Source: Staphylotrichum longicolle
Lineage: Eukaryota > Ascomycota > Sordariomycetes > Sordariales > Chaetomiaceae
Direction: 5' to 3'
DNA length: 64,000 bases
NCBI GenBank assembly: GCA_019096155.1
Contig: JAHCVI010000001.1
Location: forward strand, 8,060,001-8,124,000
The stretch's first letter is position 1, and the number at the start of each line of letters is the position of its first letter. The position numbers and the translations under genes were made by a program. Shown here in pieces: positions 44,958 through 55,603 of this stretch. The notes under the pieces were generated by a model. It was not told the origin of the DNA. It made no database searches and was given only the letters and a program-made list of their open reading frames with translations.

Positions 44958-47900
44958 ATGGATTCGACTTTTGTTGTCGTTGCCCTCGCGGGCCTCTATC
45001 TTTTTGCCGTCGGTACAGTAAGTAACAATCATCCCGCCTTGAAAGCAAAGCGACTCGCGCCACAGCGAGATCGCGGCTTCAGTCCAAAGTAAACAGACTC
45101 GACTGACATGATTAATCCTCACCAGGGCGTACCTTCGGCCAACGCCAACGCCTTCGAAGTGATGGAGGTGCTCTTCACAGAGCAGCAGTCGATGGTGGAC
45201 TACGTCCACCTCGGCACCATCAGTATGTATTTTCCAAGCTGTGTTGTTGATCTTTGATTGCGGTCATCCATCATCTCAACCTCCCATCACCTCAGTCACC
45301 CATCACGGATTTTCCCCATTATCAGATCTCCCATCACCCCAATCCTCCATCATCACCTTAATCATCGTCACAAAAAACATCCATCATCATATCATCCATC
45401 ACAGAAATACCCATGATCATACCATCCATCACAGAAATACCCATCATCAGATTATCCACTCTCCCATTTATCCATCATCAGATTGCCCATTACCCCAATC
45501 GTCCTTCAGTGCTTTCCATTATTCCCATCAACCAGCCAGTGAAACAGATCGCAATCATAGATAGAAAAGAAACATAGTCACTAACCTTTCCTCCAGTCTT
45601 CACCTTCGCCAGCTTGCTGGCCCGCCTCTTCGTTCTTTCCCGGGGATGCCTCCCCACGATCGCCTCCAGGATCAATCTGATCTTGGACTCGTCATCTGCA
45701 GGTGCCACTCGTCGGGTTACTCTGGCTCGCGAGGCGGCTACCAGCGCCGCCTGGGGGTTCATCAACGCCCTTAGGTCTGTGACACTTGCTGGCATCCTCT
45801 CGGGGATGCTCGGTCGTTTCGTCCTCCCTCTTCTGCTTCTTGTCCTGCGTCCTTTCATCCCGGCCATCCTCAGGAAGTATTTCCTCTGGAGAAACTGGGT
45901 GGAGGCCAGGTTTGGAGACTTCGTGGACTTTGTCTGCGTCGACATGAGGAAGCGGGCCGAGCGGCGCCGCGTCTGCAAGGCGCGGGAGCTCGTGTACGGT
46001 GTGCAGGTGGCGAGGCTCGAAAAGCTGAACGCCCAAGTCGCTGCTCTTGTTCGGAAAGCCGAGACGACCTTTAGCGATGCTCGCTTCTGGTTCGACGGGA
46101 AGTACGATCATCTGCGGCCGACAGAGTTCGCTGGTCGAGTGGCGGTCGTGGTCCCTGAGGAAGGCCCGATTCCGGCTCTCGGTCTTTGGTTCCGTCTGCG
46201 TCACAGGGTTGACATGGGCGTTCACTGGGCTGACCAAACCATTCGTCGGATTGAGTCCGCGGATGCGAGGAACCAGGAAGGCATTGCCAACCTGCAGCAC
46301 CAGTGGGCGTTCCGGTCTTGTGAACTCAGGGCCATTGAAGACCAGGTCCAGCGCTGCAAAGTCAGGGCGCGCGAGACGTTCCGTTTGGCTCACGCTGAGC
46401 GGCGACTGATCAACTCCCCAATTGCGCAGCCTGCGCCAGAGAGTCGGCGTCGGGAGAAGACGGCCCTCCCCCGACACACCACCACGACGTCGGTATCGGC
46501 TCCACCTGCCGACGTCTCCCGTATTATCACCACCATCCCCGCCGCAGTCGACTCCCCCGGCTCGGCCAACATCCCCAACCTTCCCCCTCCCTCTCCCCCA
46601 GCTCCCCATCCCACCAAGTCTCGCCGCATTTTCCCCGCTCTCCTCGCTGCTCCCTCGCCGACCCCCGAGGAGACTCCCACCGCCGCCACCGTCACCATCA
46701 TCGACACGCGGACTGCCGAGCAGATCGCCGTGGCCGACGCCATGCTGTCAGTCGAGCGCAGCCATGCCTAGTCAGCGTGGCAAGCTCAACAGCATCGTGA
46801 GGCGTTGGCTGCCCAGCGCATCTACCTCGCGCAGGAAAACAAGAGACGCGCCGCCGAAGCCGCCGAACGCGAACAACGCCGCCTGGCACCGCCGACCCAC
46901 CGCTGGCTCACCAACCGCGAGTGGTTCGCCGCGCTGCCCAAGGCCGAGCAGCAAGCGATTCGCGCCAAAAGCAGCGCCAACAACAACACCACCACCAGCA
47001 AGACCGACATCTTGCGCGCCGAGGCGGAGGCTGCTGCCCGTCGTCGCGAGGCTCAGGCCGAAGCGAACCGGGTCAGGGCCGAAGCCGAGGCGAAGCTGCG
47101 CGCCGCAACCGAGACCCGTCAGTCCGAGGAAGCCGCGCTCGAGTCCGCACTTGCGGAGGAGAGGAAGCTGAATGGGTCTGCGGCGGCCAACACCCCCGAG
47201 CCTTCTTTGAAGGGGAAGGGTGAGGCTGTTGTGGAGAGTGTCGAAGTCACCCGTGACCCCGAGGCTTCTTTGGAGCGGAGGGCGACCGTGGCCGAGACAC
47301 AAGCCGCGGCTGATGAACCCGAGCCCGCGAGGGCGGAGGTGAAGGCTGTGCGCTTTGAGCTCCCCAATGATCCCGAGCCTTCTTTGGAGGGGAGGGGGAG
47401 GGTGGAAGCTGAGGAGGCCCATGAACCGGAGAAGGCAGTTGCTGGGGAGCCTGCTGATGAACCGGAGACCGCCGTCCTCGAGTCGCTCGCTGAAGAGCCG
47501 AACCCTGAGGTGGAGCAGGGGGAGGCCAAGGCTGATGTAGACTCCATCACTGATGAACCTGAACTTCCTTTGGAGGGGACGGTGAAGGTTGATGACAACC
47601 TCGTCGCGGACGAGCCTGAGGCTTCTTTGGAGCGGACGGTTTCGGATGATGCGACCGCGACCAATGAACCGGCGCTGAAGTTCTTCTCGGAGGAGGAAGC
47701 AAAGGTGACCGTCGCCGCGCCGGCCGAGTCGGAAACCGAGACCTCGTATGAGGAGGAGGTGACCATGACCGCCGGACGGCTCGCCGAACCAATCCCTGAG
47801 GTGGAGCAGGGTGAGGGGAGGATGTCCGAGCCAACACTCGCTGATGAACCGATGTCCGAGAGCTCTTCGGAGCAGGAGGACGAGGTGAAGGTTGAGTGCG

Positions 47901-50195
47901 CAAGTCTCGCCGACGAACCAATGTCCGAGAGCTCTCCGGAGCAGGAGGATTCTGCGGTGAAGGCCGAGCCACTCGCTCATGAACTGGAGACGGCGCAGCA
48001 CATGCTCGCTCAGGGACCGGAGACGGCTGAGTGCCCAAGTCTCGCCGATGTGTCGATGTCCGAGGCCTCACCTGGGGCGGAGGACGAGACCATGGCTGAG
48101 CAGGAGTTCTCTTTGGAGAACATCGACCCAATGCTCCTCGATGCTCCGGCGGAGATGCAGCAGCGGGTTGATACCGAGATGGCCGAGTTGGGGAGACTCG
48201 ATGCCATCCGCGACCAGATCCGGGCGGCCCAAGCACAAGCCAACCACCTCAACGAACTCCAGCGCGCAGAAGCCCAGCGACGTGAGTGGGAGGAGGAACG
48301 GGCGCGGGACGCAGCCTTGGATCAGGCTCGCCAACAGCGGGTTTGGCATTGGGAGCAAGCCCAACCTGCTGAGATACGGCGGGGATTTGAGGAGGAGCGG
48401 GTGCTCCAAACCGACTTTGCCGCGAGGCTGGACGGTGAGAAGCAGCGGGTTATCCGAGACGAGCTGGCCGCAAGGTCGGCAGAGGACGATACCCGTCTGA
48501 CTCAGGTTGACACCGAGACCGCATCTGCGGAGGAGGTGGACATGCTTGATGCCAGCCGCGACTCCGACCCTGAAGCCGGAGTCTCCGAAGCCGAGATGTC
48601 CGAGTCGGAGGACGACGACGAGGACACGTCCCTGAACGACGAAGAACTCCAGGAAATGCGCCCAACTTTCCGGATTCTCGACTCTCTCAAGCATCTGGAG
48701 TTCAACCCGTTCAGGGCGGCAGAGGAGCAACTGCCGACAACCACGCCCGCGACAGCCACACAAGAACCGTCGACTTGTGGTCAAGCGACATCGTCGACCT
48801 CCATCTTCCAGCGAGTGGCTCAACCGACAATCCCGGAGGCAATTCCGTCGGTGTCTCAGTCCGTCTCTAGGGCGGACTCACCGGCGACGGCGCGCCTACC
48901 CTCCCGCAGGCCGAGCCTGCAAACGCCGAACCTGCATCCGCGGGGAGGCTGAGCAGGGGCTGGCCGGGCCAGCGTATCCAGCTGCGCGCAAGGTGCTCCC
49001 TGCACGAGGTACGAGGGGTGCCAACGCCGCAATGCTGGCTGCTGCCCGGAAGGAACGGGAGAGTCAGGCCACTCGCGCGAGGGCGGAGGCGGCGATGAGG
49101 GAAGAACTCTCGCCAGAGTTCCAGGCGTTGGTGGCGGAAGTGGAAGAGGAGTGGGACGCCGAGCTGGAGGCTGGACAAGCCCAACGCGAGGCGGAGGCCA
49201 AGGCTGACCCCAAGGGGAAGGGGAAGGCCGCGGTCAGGGCCGCAGGAAGTGCCGAGGCGCGAGCCAAGGCACGACTTGAGTTCCAGCAGATTGAGGATGA
49301 CATGAAGCGCGCAGGTGAGGGCGTGCAGCGCTCCATTGAACAATCCTTCAGTCAGGAGACAATCTTCCGGCCTCTGGAACTTGGCGAAGAGGCGCTCTTT
49401 GACCCCCGGGCAAAGAGGGCTTATGCCGAAGCCAGCAATGCCTACCGGATGGGCGTGGCTGCTGAGGAGGCTCAGCGGTCCGCTCAGACGCGTGAGAGCA
49501 ACATGGCTGAGGTATCGGACGAGGATGAGGAGGAAGAGGAGGCCGAGTCTGCCGAAGACGCCGAGCGGAAGGCCGCTGAGGAGGAGGCTCAGCGTGTCGA
49601 AGATGCGGAGCAGAGGCAGACTCACGAGGCCGACGCGCGTGCCGATGCGACAGCCGCGAGGCCCGTCGCAGGAGCAAAGGTCAATCCGCTGGCAAAACGT
49701 AATCTCGTCAGTGCCGAAGGTGTCTCAGACGCGGACGACACTGACGATGAGAGCGAGCTGTACGCGGAGGGTGCCCGAAAGCGCGCTGACAAGCCAGAGA
49801 CCGACAAGAATGCCCAGGACAAGCCGTTCATCCCCCAGTACGGCCCCGAGACATTCTCGAGCAGCCCAGGTCGCGTGAGCTTGAACGACTACCTTGCCAT
49901 CGTGCGTGGTAGTCGCCCGGCGCCCGCTCCTGTGCCCTCGCCATCACCAATCCCGATGGTGTCGGCTCCATCGCCTGTCGCGGCCGTCAACACGGCCTCC
50001 CCTTCCAACTCGCCGCGTCCCGGGCCGACGAACTCATCGCTAACTCCTTTGCGGATGAGAAACACGCCGAGCCCGCGGTCTTCGCCACGGCCCCCTCCCT
50101 CACCGGGAACGGTCATCGTCATGAAGCCGGCGCCTTCTCTCTTCATTGAGAGAAAGAAGCCCAAGAAGCCGACTCCAAAACCGGGCCAAACATAG
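44958..50195 (+). CDS. Unrecognised giant membrane-anchored acidic coiled-coil protein, with in-frame TAG and two frame breaks
   Basis: No family recognised. Exons: 44958-45017, 45126-45222, then 45597 onward, with canonical GTAAGT/GTATGT donors and CTAAC/ACCAG acceptors. Residues 1-443 have a hydrophobic N-terminus (3-19), a second segment at about 48-65 and a hydrophobic block at about 105-145 (GRFVLPLLLLVLRPFIP). A basic, helical, soluble region follows. A TAG at 46769-46771 interrupts the frame, yet the same frame continues immediately (SAWQAQQHREALAAQRIYLA) for 2.1 kb, with no ATG for roughly 1 kb. That part holds Arg/Glu/Ala coiled coil, degenerate acidic repeats around PEASLE (about 47190-47690), repeats of LADEPMSESS (47838-48060) and more coiled coil. 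Around 48880-48950 the signal slips twice by one base into a final frame ending at 50195 (coiled coil, then Pro/Ser tail ending KKPTPKPGQT). Intact, it would be about 1585 aa. Confidence 0.65.
45223..45596 (+). repeat. Repeat-rich intron 2 of the orphan gene
   Basis: This 374-base intron (donor GTATGT, branch CTAAC, acceptor CTCCAG) is much longer than neighbouring introns and is built of C/A/T-rich CCATCA-type repeats. Two consecutive 30-bp units start at 45393 and 45423 and share CATCCATCACAGAAATACCC. It is strongly depleted in G on the plus strand. Confidence 0.7.
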
Positions 50196-50239
50196 TCGCC
50201 CGCCCGGTGACAACGACCCAGGACGACGGCAGACACCAC

Positions 50240-50590
50240 GGGGACCGAGACGCATTTGGTTGAAGCATTATCACTCTTTCTGGCATACTCAAGGGGCCCT
50301 GGCCCCGGCGAGTAGGGTAGCGGTGGGTGGGCCAAAAAGAGAGCTTCCACCTTTTGTGTTCTTGCGACCTGCGCTTGTCTACGTTATCCCCCGGCTCCTC
50401 GAACTAACTTGGCCAGGCAGCATGGGAACTGGGACGCACATTGACTGGAGCATTATCACTCTTTCTGGCATACTCAAGGGGGCCTGACCCCGGCGAGTAG
50501 GGTAGCGGAGGGTGGGCCAGATAGAGAGCTTCTGATTTGTGTGTTTCTGGCAACTGTTGCTTGTCTGCGCTATCTACCGGTTCTTCAACC
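50240..50590. repeat. Tandem direct repeat (about 160 bp) derived from the ATG14 3' end
   Basis: Copy 1 (about 50240-50405) and copy 2 (about 50424-50590) are offset by about 185 bases. They share the block AGCATTATCACTCTTTCTGG (50265 and 50449), the segment GGCGAGTAGGGTAGCGG and GCTTGTCT. Copy 2 is the last codons plus the 3' UTR of ATG14 on the minus strand. Copy 1 includes a degenerate image of those final codons, so the duplication ran through the ATG14 stop codon region. Confidence 0.8.
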
Positions 50591-52173
50591 GTGTCCAACC
50601 TTTGGCCGTGCTGGCATTGTCGGAAACGCCGCCGTTCGACCCGACAGTCCGCACCGTCATGATGCTCGCAACACCGAGGTCCACACGCCCAGCAACAGAA
50701 CCGCCACTGCCGTGACCTCGCACCAAAACGCCGTCGTCGAAACCGTCCTCGAGCTCGTCGCCCTCGATCTTCTCCCATTCCAGCATCGGAGCCTCGCTCG
50801 ACAAGCGCTTCTTCAGTCGATCCGCCAGCTTCAGAGGCGGCATGATCTTGAAGTTTCGGACGAATTCGGTACCCTCGGCACCCCCAAGAAAGCTGTGCAG
50901 CGTCCCATGCGACCAGCGTCCAATCGTCGGCTTGGGGTTGGTGATCTCGCCCTGATCCTCATTCCTGGGACTTCCGGTCGGCGGGGTGAGCGAAGAAGGG
51001 AACGTCGGCTCGACTGATCGACGGTGGACTTGATCACCAATGAGGAGGCGCCACAGATTCTGGCCCATGTTACACACATCCTCGTACGAGTCCTTGTCGC
51101 CGAACGAAACCCCTTGCGAGCAACACGCCCAGGCAATATCGTACGCCAGCAGAGATGCGCCCTCCAAGAACAGCGAATACGCGGAGGGATCTTCCTTGGC
51201 GAGCGTGGGAAGCGGCTTGTCGATGAACAACGGACGAGGCCGCGGAACATGTCTCTGCTCCCCATCATCTGTCACAGACGGCATCTGCGACGCCAGCGAC
51301 CCCGGGAAAGGCACTTCTCCATGCTTGTATGACGACGCGAGCGAGAAGATTGTGGGTCGTGGGTAGTCGGTGTGTGGCAACGTGATCTCTGCGGGCAGCC
51401 GAATGGCGAGATAATGCGAAGTCAAGGCCAGGATATGGGCAATGTGTGCGAGAGAGGTCGAAATCACCTCGGGCGACAAACCTGCCGGCAGTGTCAGTCA
51501 AGAGTCAAACGAGACAAAACCTCATCATCTCATCCAAGGGCAGCAGCGGCGGCGGCAAACAAGTAAAAACACACTCACTATTCATGGCATGGAGATCAAA
51601 GATCTCAACTCCGCCAATCTCGTACCGCTTGACGCTGCCCTTCTTGACCTGGCGCAGGCCATACAATCTGGCAGCCTCCTCGCACAAAAAAGCTCTGGTC
51701 CCGGACATGGTGTCCATGCTGCGATTCCACTTGTACCTCAGCCTCTGGGTGGATCGCTCAACTTCCTCAAGCTGTCGGTTGCGCCTCGTTGCGAGACCAG
51801 TCGACACGGACGCCAGATCTGACTTCTTCCGGGCAATCAACTCCTTCTTGGCGACTATCTCTTTTCGCGCAGCATCGATCTCGTCCCTCAACCGATCGGC
51901 CTGTGCAATGATCTGAGCGGTGCGGTCCTGGGCAGCCGCCTCCTCAGCTCTCAACCAGTCGACTTGGGCACTCGACTTGAACTTCTGATCCTTCGGACCT
52001 CCTTCCGGGCTCGGCAAGAGGGCTTCGATCCGGCGCTCGGCATCCTCAGTCTCGATCAGCGCCTGGACGATTTCGATTCGAGTCCCATACAGGACATTCC
52101 TCGCGTCGACTGCACAGAAAAAAGGCAGCTTCTTCGCATGGTGCGGGCGGCGGCAGATGCTGCAGTTCATCAT
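50574..52173 (-). CDS. ATG14: Autophagy protein ATG14 (Barkor/UVRAG-type)
   Basis: Atg14 directs the Vps34 phosphatidylinositol 3-kinase complex I to the autophagosome formation site. Exon 1 is 52173-51579 and exon 2 is 51481-50574; together 500 aa. The N-terminus MMNCSICRRPHHAKKLPFFC has the typical Cys cluster (CxxC plus a later Cys). A long coiled coil runs through about 40-165 (ERRIEALLPS, DRLRDEIDAARKEIVAKKEL). A conserved block RYEIGGVEIFDLHAMN lies at the splice site. The C-terminal part contains PRPTIFSLASSYKHGEVPFPG, LFLEGASLLAYDIAWAC and QNLWRLLIG. A second ATG one codon in (52170) is equally possible as the start. The 3' end is duplicated downstream. Confidence 0.9.
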
Positions 52174-53364
52174 GGCTTGCGCTTGCTTCGTCGCTTTGTC
52201 ATCAGGCAAAAGACACAGTTCTCGGCGGCGGCGACGAATTTGTGTGCTTTGCGCCTGTGGAATGTTTTGGGAGAAAGAAGGACAGCCAGGCAACAGACGG
52301 GTGGGCTTTATATTTCAATTGGCGGCAGCAGCCTTGCGCTTCAGGAATCGCGTGGCGGCGCGACTTTCTCGAATCTTGGGCGAGAAAATGCTATCTTCCT
52401 CCGGCTTCTGAGAACGACACAGAATCGGCTTCCCGGAAACTCAAGATCAGTGGAAGCTTGGAGAACTCGGGTGACCCAACAGTCTCGAGTCACCTGGTTC
52501 GAAGTCTCGGAGCGGGAAGGAAGCACGAAGTGCAAGGCGGGCCACAGCGGTGCACGGGTCCATCTTATCGCTGTCCCGCGTCATCTTTATCGCGGGCTGC
52601 AACCCGACTGCAACCTGGAATGCCCCAGTCCCACCCAGCGGCACCCACTGCCTGGCGCCCCTCGGCACCCCACGCCACCAACTCAACCTCGAATCAACCA
52701 CCAATCAATCCCCCCTGCCTGCCGGCAGCTCGGTCGATCATCCCCGCGAAACCGTCTGCGCTTCTCATTCGTGCCGCGCTCTGTCGAATCCATTGACAAC
52801 TCATCGTCTGAAGTTCCAGACCTCCATCTGCAAAGTCGCAGGCACACCAATCAACCAGCACAACGGTCGCGGGATTGACCTTGGGCATCAACCTCTCGGG
52901 CACTCTTGGGCCAACCATGGGAGCGGGGTCAGCAGACCTCTTGAGCGACAATACCTTTTAAGAGCTAGGGGACTCTGAGCACTCTCCAGGACGACCCTGC
53001 AGCAAGCACACCATATCATTCGCGAATGGACTCTCCGCCATCATCTTGAGCCAAACAGAAACAGGCCTCAAGTCGGTAAACCAACCCATCAGGCGGCAAA
53101 AATCACAACTTCCCATTCGCAGCTGCTGCAGGCGACGAGCATAACTGGACTGAGCAAAAACCCTCTCTCATCGACTCGCTTCCCGCACATTTCCCCACCA
53201 GCCACTCTCAGACTCGCAAAGAGCACTTCTGTCTTGTCGGGCACAAAAAACAACTCACATCCTCTCGGATTCGGAAGATCAACTTGGGCACACCCTTCTC
53301 GGCAAGTGTCTTCGCCATCCCATCTCAAATCAAAACAACTCAAAGAACATTCACTTCGACTCTC
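52174..53364. promoter_or_regulatory. Divergent intergenic region, ATG14 (-) and small coiled-coil gene (+)
   Basis: 1.2 kb holding both promoters. Open frames here mostly lack ATG starts and show no recognisable content. The stretch 53180-53360 is C/A/T-rich and is probably the leader of the plus-strand gene. Confidence 0.45.
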
Positions 53365-54034
53365 ATGGCCAGCGCGTCACCCCATCTCTCCTCCTCAACG
53401 ACGCCCGGCCGCGAGTCACCGGCGAAGACGCCCGAGTCACCCATTCTTCCATTTTCACAGACGGCGGCGATCCAAAACAGCCCTCCGAAACCTGTGATCC
53501 CCGACATCATGACAGACGCTCAGACGACACTCCCCAAGCAGCAAGGCAGTCGCTCCCTGGTCAAAACGCCAGAACCGCGCCACTCCAAAGAGCGCTTGAA
53601 CGGCTTGAAAGAAGGCGAGAGATCACCCAGCACGCCTGGGCACCTGGCGCCGTTTGACTGGGACGAGTTTGAGGCTCGCTACGAAGAGGCCTTTGCCGAT
53701 GCCGATCGCCAGGAACAAGAGCTCCTGAAGGAATTTGAGGATCTTGTCAAGGTGAGTTCAAGTCATTACCTATTCCCGGCGCAGCTTGCTAAAGCCTTGC
53801 AGTTCTTCAACGTCTGGGCCTCTGCTGCCTCGGTCCACGACACCGAGCGCGGGGTAAAAAGACTCCAGACCAGAGAGCGATACGTCAAGATTGCAGAACA
53901 GAGCCTGTCGCAGAAGAAGAAGCATCGTGAGTCTTGCCTGTCCCATGACTGCTTGGATTTGTGGCTAATTGACAGCAGTCACAGAGGTTGTCCGCGCTTT
54001 CCAGAGTGCTCTGGCGCTCCTGAGCCAGTCCTAA
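53365..54034 (+). CDS. Small conserved-looking coiled-coil protein with a tandem splice acceptor
   Basis: Exons: 53365-53751, 53803-53926 and 53979-54034; total 188 aa. The frame extends 27 codons upstream of 53365 but only from a non-ATG codon, so the ATG at 53365 is chosen. The N-terminal ~90 residues are Ser/Pro/Thr-rich and contain several Ser/Thr-Pro sites (TPGRESP, TPESP, TPEPR). The C-terminal half is a structured-looking helical module: FDWDEFEARYEEAFADADRQ, ELLKEFEDLVKFF, RYVKIAEQSLSQKKKH and VVRAFQSALALL. I do not recognise the family. Intron 2 ends in CAGCAG; using the first CAG (exon from 53976) keeps the frame and replaces one Leu by Pro-Val. Confidence 0.75.
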
Positions 54035-54536
54035 CCTCCCACCCGAAACACAAAAACACAAAAACACGGTGGTTTGGGGGATGCCTGAATAGTTCATGTT
54101 TCCAGTTGTGGACCCTCCAGGCACGCAGACCCCTCGAGCGTTGCGACGCCGCACTTGTCTATTAGACTTGGTTGGTCCATGACTGGGAGCTGGATTGTTT
54201 TGGCAGAACCTAAGGGGGCACAGGGCATTCCTTCTGGAAACAAAACATCAAAGCTCCTCTCAAATCCACTCGAGCCCAACAGCGCAGCATCAATCCGGAG
54301 AATCGCTCTTCTTCCCCAGCAGCGACCAACACACACCAAAAAAAAGCAGAAAGCACGAAATCAAAACCAAAAAAGAGAAAAACTTTCCGACCTTCGACCA
54401 CCCATCACATCTCGGTCAGTCGGTCTTACACTCGGCACGTGACCACGCCTCTCGGACTCTGCCCTCGGCCATCCACATCAACTCTCGGTCACCCCTTCAC
54501 CGAACCCCGGCCACGGTCACGTCGCTCGCGCCAAAA
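54035..54536. promoter_or_regulatory. Spacer before the DUF3807 gene
   Basis: It holds the 3' UTR of the small coiled-coil gene and the promoter and A/C-rich leader of the DUF3807 gene, both plus strand. No further gene seen. Confidence 0.45.
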
Positions 54537-55176
54537 ATGGCGGGCACGTCAATCCGAGTGCCTCAAATCAGCCAGGTTGGTACCTCCCGGATTCCTTGCT
54601 CTGTGGCACACTGACTGACCATTCCTGCAGGCTGAGATGATTGCATTCCACGAAGCTCATTTCGCCCAGCTCGCGACAGATCACTTCCAAACCCTCTTCC
54701 TCCGACCCAACCATCCGCCTACGCAAGACATTCCCTGCAACGCGGCAGATGAAGAGGAATACTACGAAGAGGAGGATGATGGGCTCGGCTACTATCCCGA
54801 CGGCGTCAAACGAACCCTGACCGACGAGCAAATTGCCATTTTCAGACACTCGGAACTCGAAGCTCTGCGTCGCGAGTCTTCCAAAACCCAAAAAACCACA
54901 ACCACAAACCCTAAGGAAGATGCGGCACACGACATGTCTGAAGGCGAGGTCTCGTCGTCGTCGACGGCCGTCCGACAAAAAAACCCAAAAAGCGGAAGCG
55001 GGGCAAGTCCAAGAACAACAACTTGCACAAGAACGGGGCAGAGCCGGTCGATCTGCGCAAGCGCACATGGGACGTGGGTTGACTCGGGCCTGGCCACTCT
55101 CGACTATGGCGAAGAAAACCACGCGCCGGTTGAGGCCAGTGTGATCCAGAGACGTCGCATCTCTTACGACGATTGA
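54537..55176 (+). CDS. DUF3807-family protein with a compensated double frame slip
   Basis: Fungal proteins with DUF3807 are uncharacterised, often basic and probably nuclear. Exon 1 (54537-54575) encodes MAGTSIRVPQISQ; the intron begins GTTGGT and exon 2 starts at 54631. Conserved features are AEMIAFHEAHFAQLATDHF, an acidic EEEYYEEEDDGLGYYPDGVK stretch and LTDEQIAIFRHSELEALRRE. Between about 54960 and 55070 the likely true coding frame is shifted: there it reads PTKKPKKRKRGKSKNNN and PVDLRKRTWDVV, a basic nuclear-localisation-like segment. It returns to the original frame at a GGG run near 55077, giving VDSGLATLDYGEE and the C-terminus. One missing base near 54960-54972 and one extra base near 55077 would explain it. 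Net length is 194 aa either way. Confidence 0.75.
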
Positions 55177-55603
55177 TGAGGAGTGGCACACACCACACAG
55201 CCACTCCTCTTCTCCTGGCTTCTTGCCGGATCGCGCTGCGCCCAGCACACCACAACCCAACTCAGCCCAGCACACGCAAACACAACACAAAGTGTAAGTC
55301 CTCATCTTCACCCATCCCTTCCTCACCCCGACCATTCTTCATGATGAGATCCATTGTATCGTCATCCTTAGCCGGAACTCTGGCCGAAGCATGGCGCGGG
55401 TTTTCCTCTTCGGGGGCAGGCCCTGTGACATGCTTGCGAGCTGGAACATGTCGAGTCAAATCTTCTCTCTGACACACACCCACTTCTCTTCTTCCTGGTA
55501 CTCTTCTGTTGGTTGTGGACAGCGGCTAACTCTCTGTCTCTCAGGTTCTGCATCCCAGACTTTCTGATGGACTGACTTCAGAACGAAAACACGGTGAAAA
55601 GAT
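55177..55603. other. 3' flank of DUF3807 gene
   Basis: Sequence between the DUF3807 stop codon and the palindrome array. No convincing open frame or RNA. Confidence 0.45.

Noticed and set aside
46772..48001. 409-codon minus-strand open frame opposite the orphan gene
   Set aside because: It has Leu/Arg/Gly-rich repetitive composition, mirrors the acidic repeats of the plus strand, and has no ATG-led splice structure or recognisable domain.
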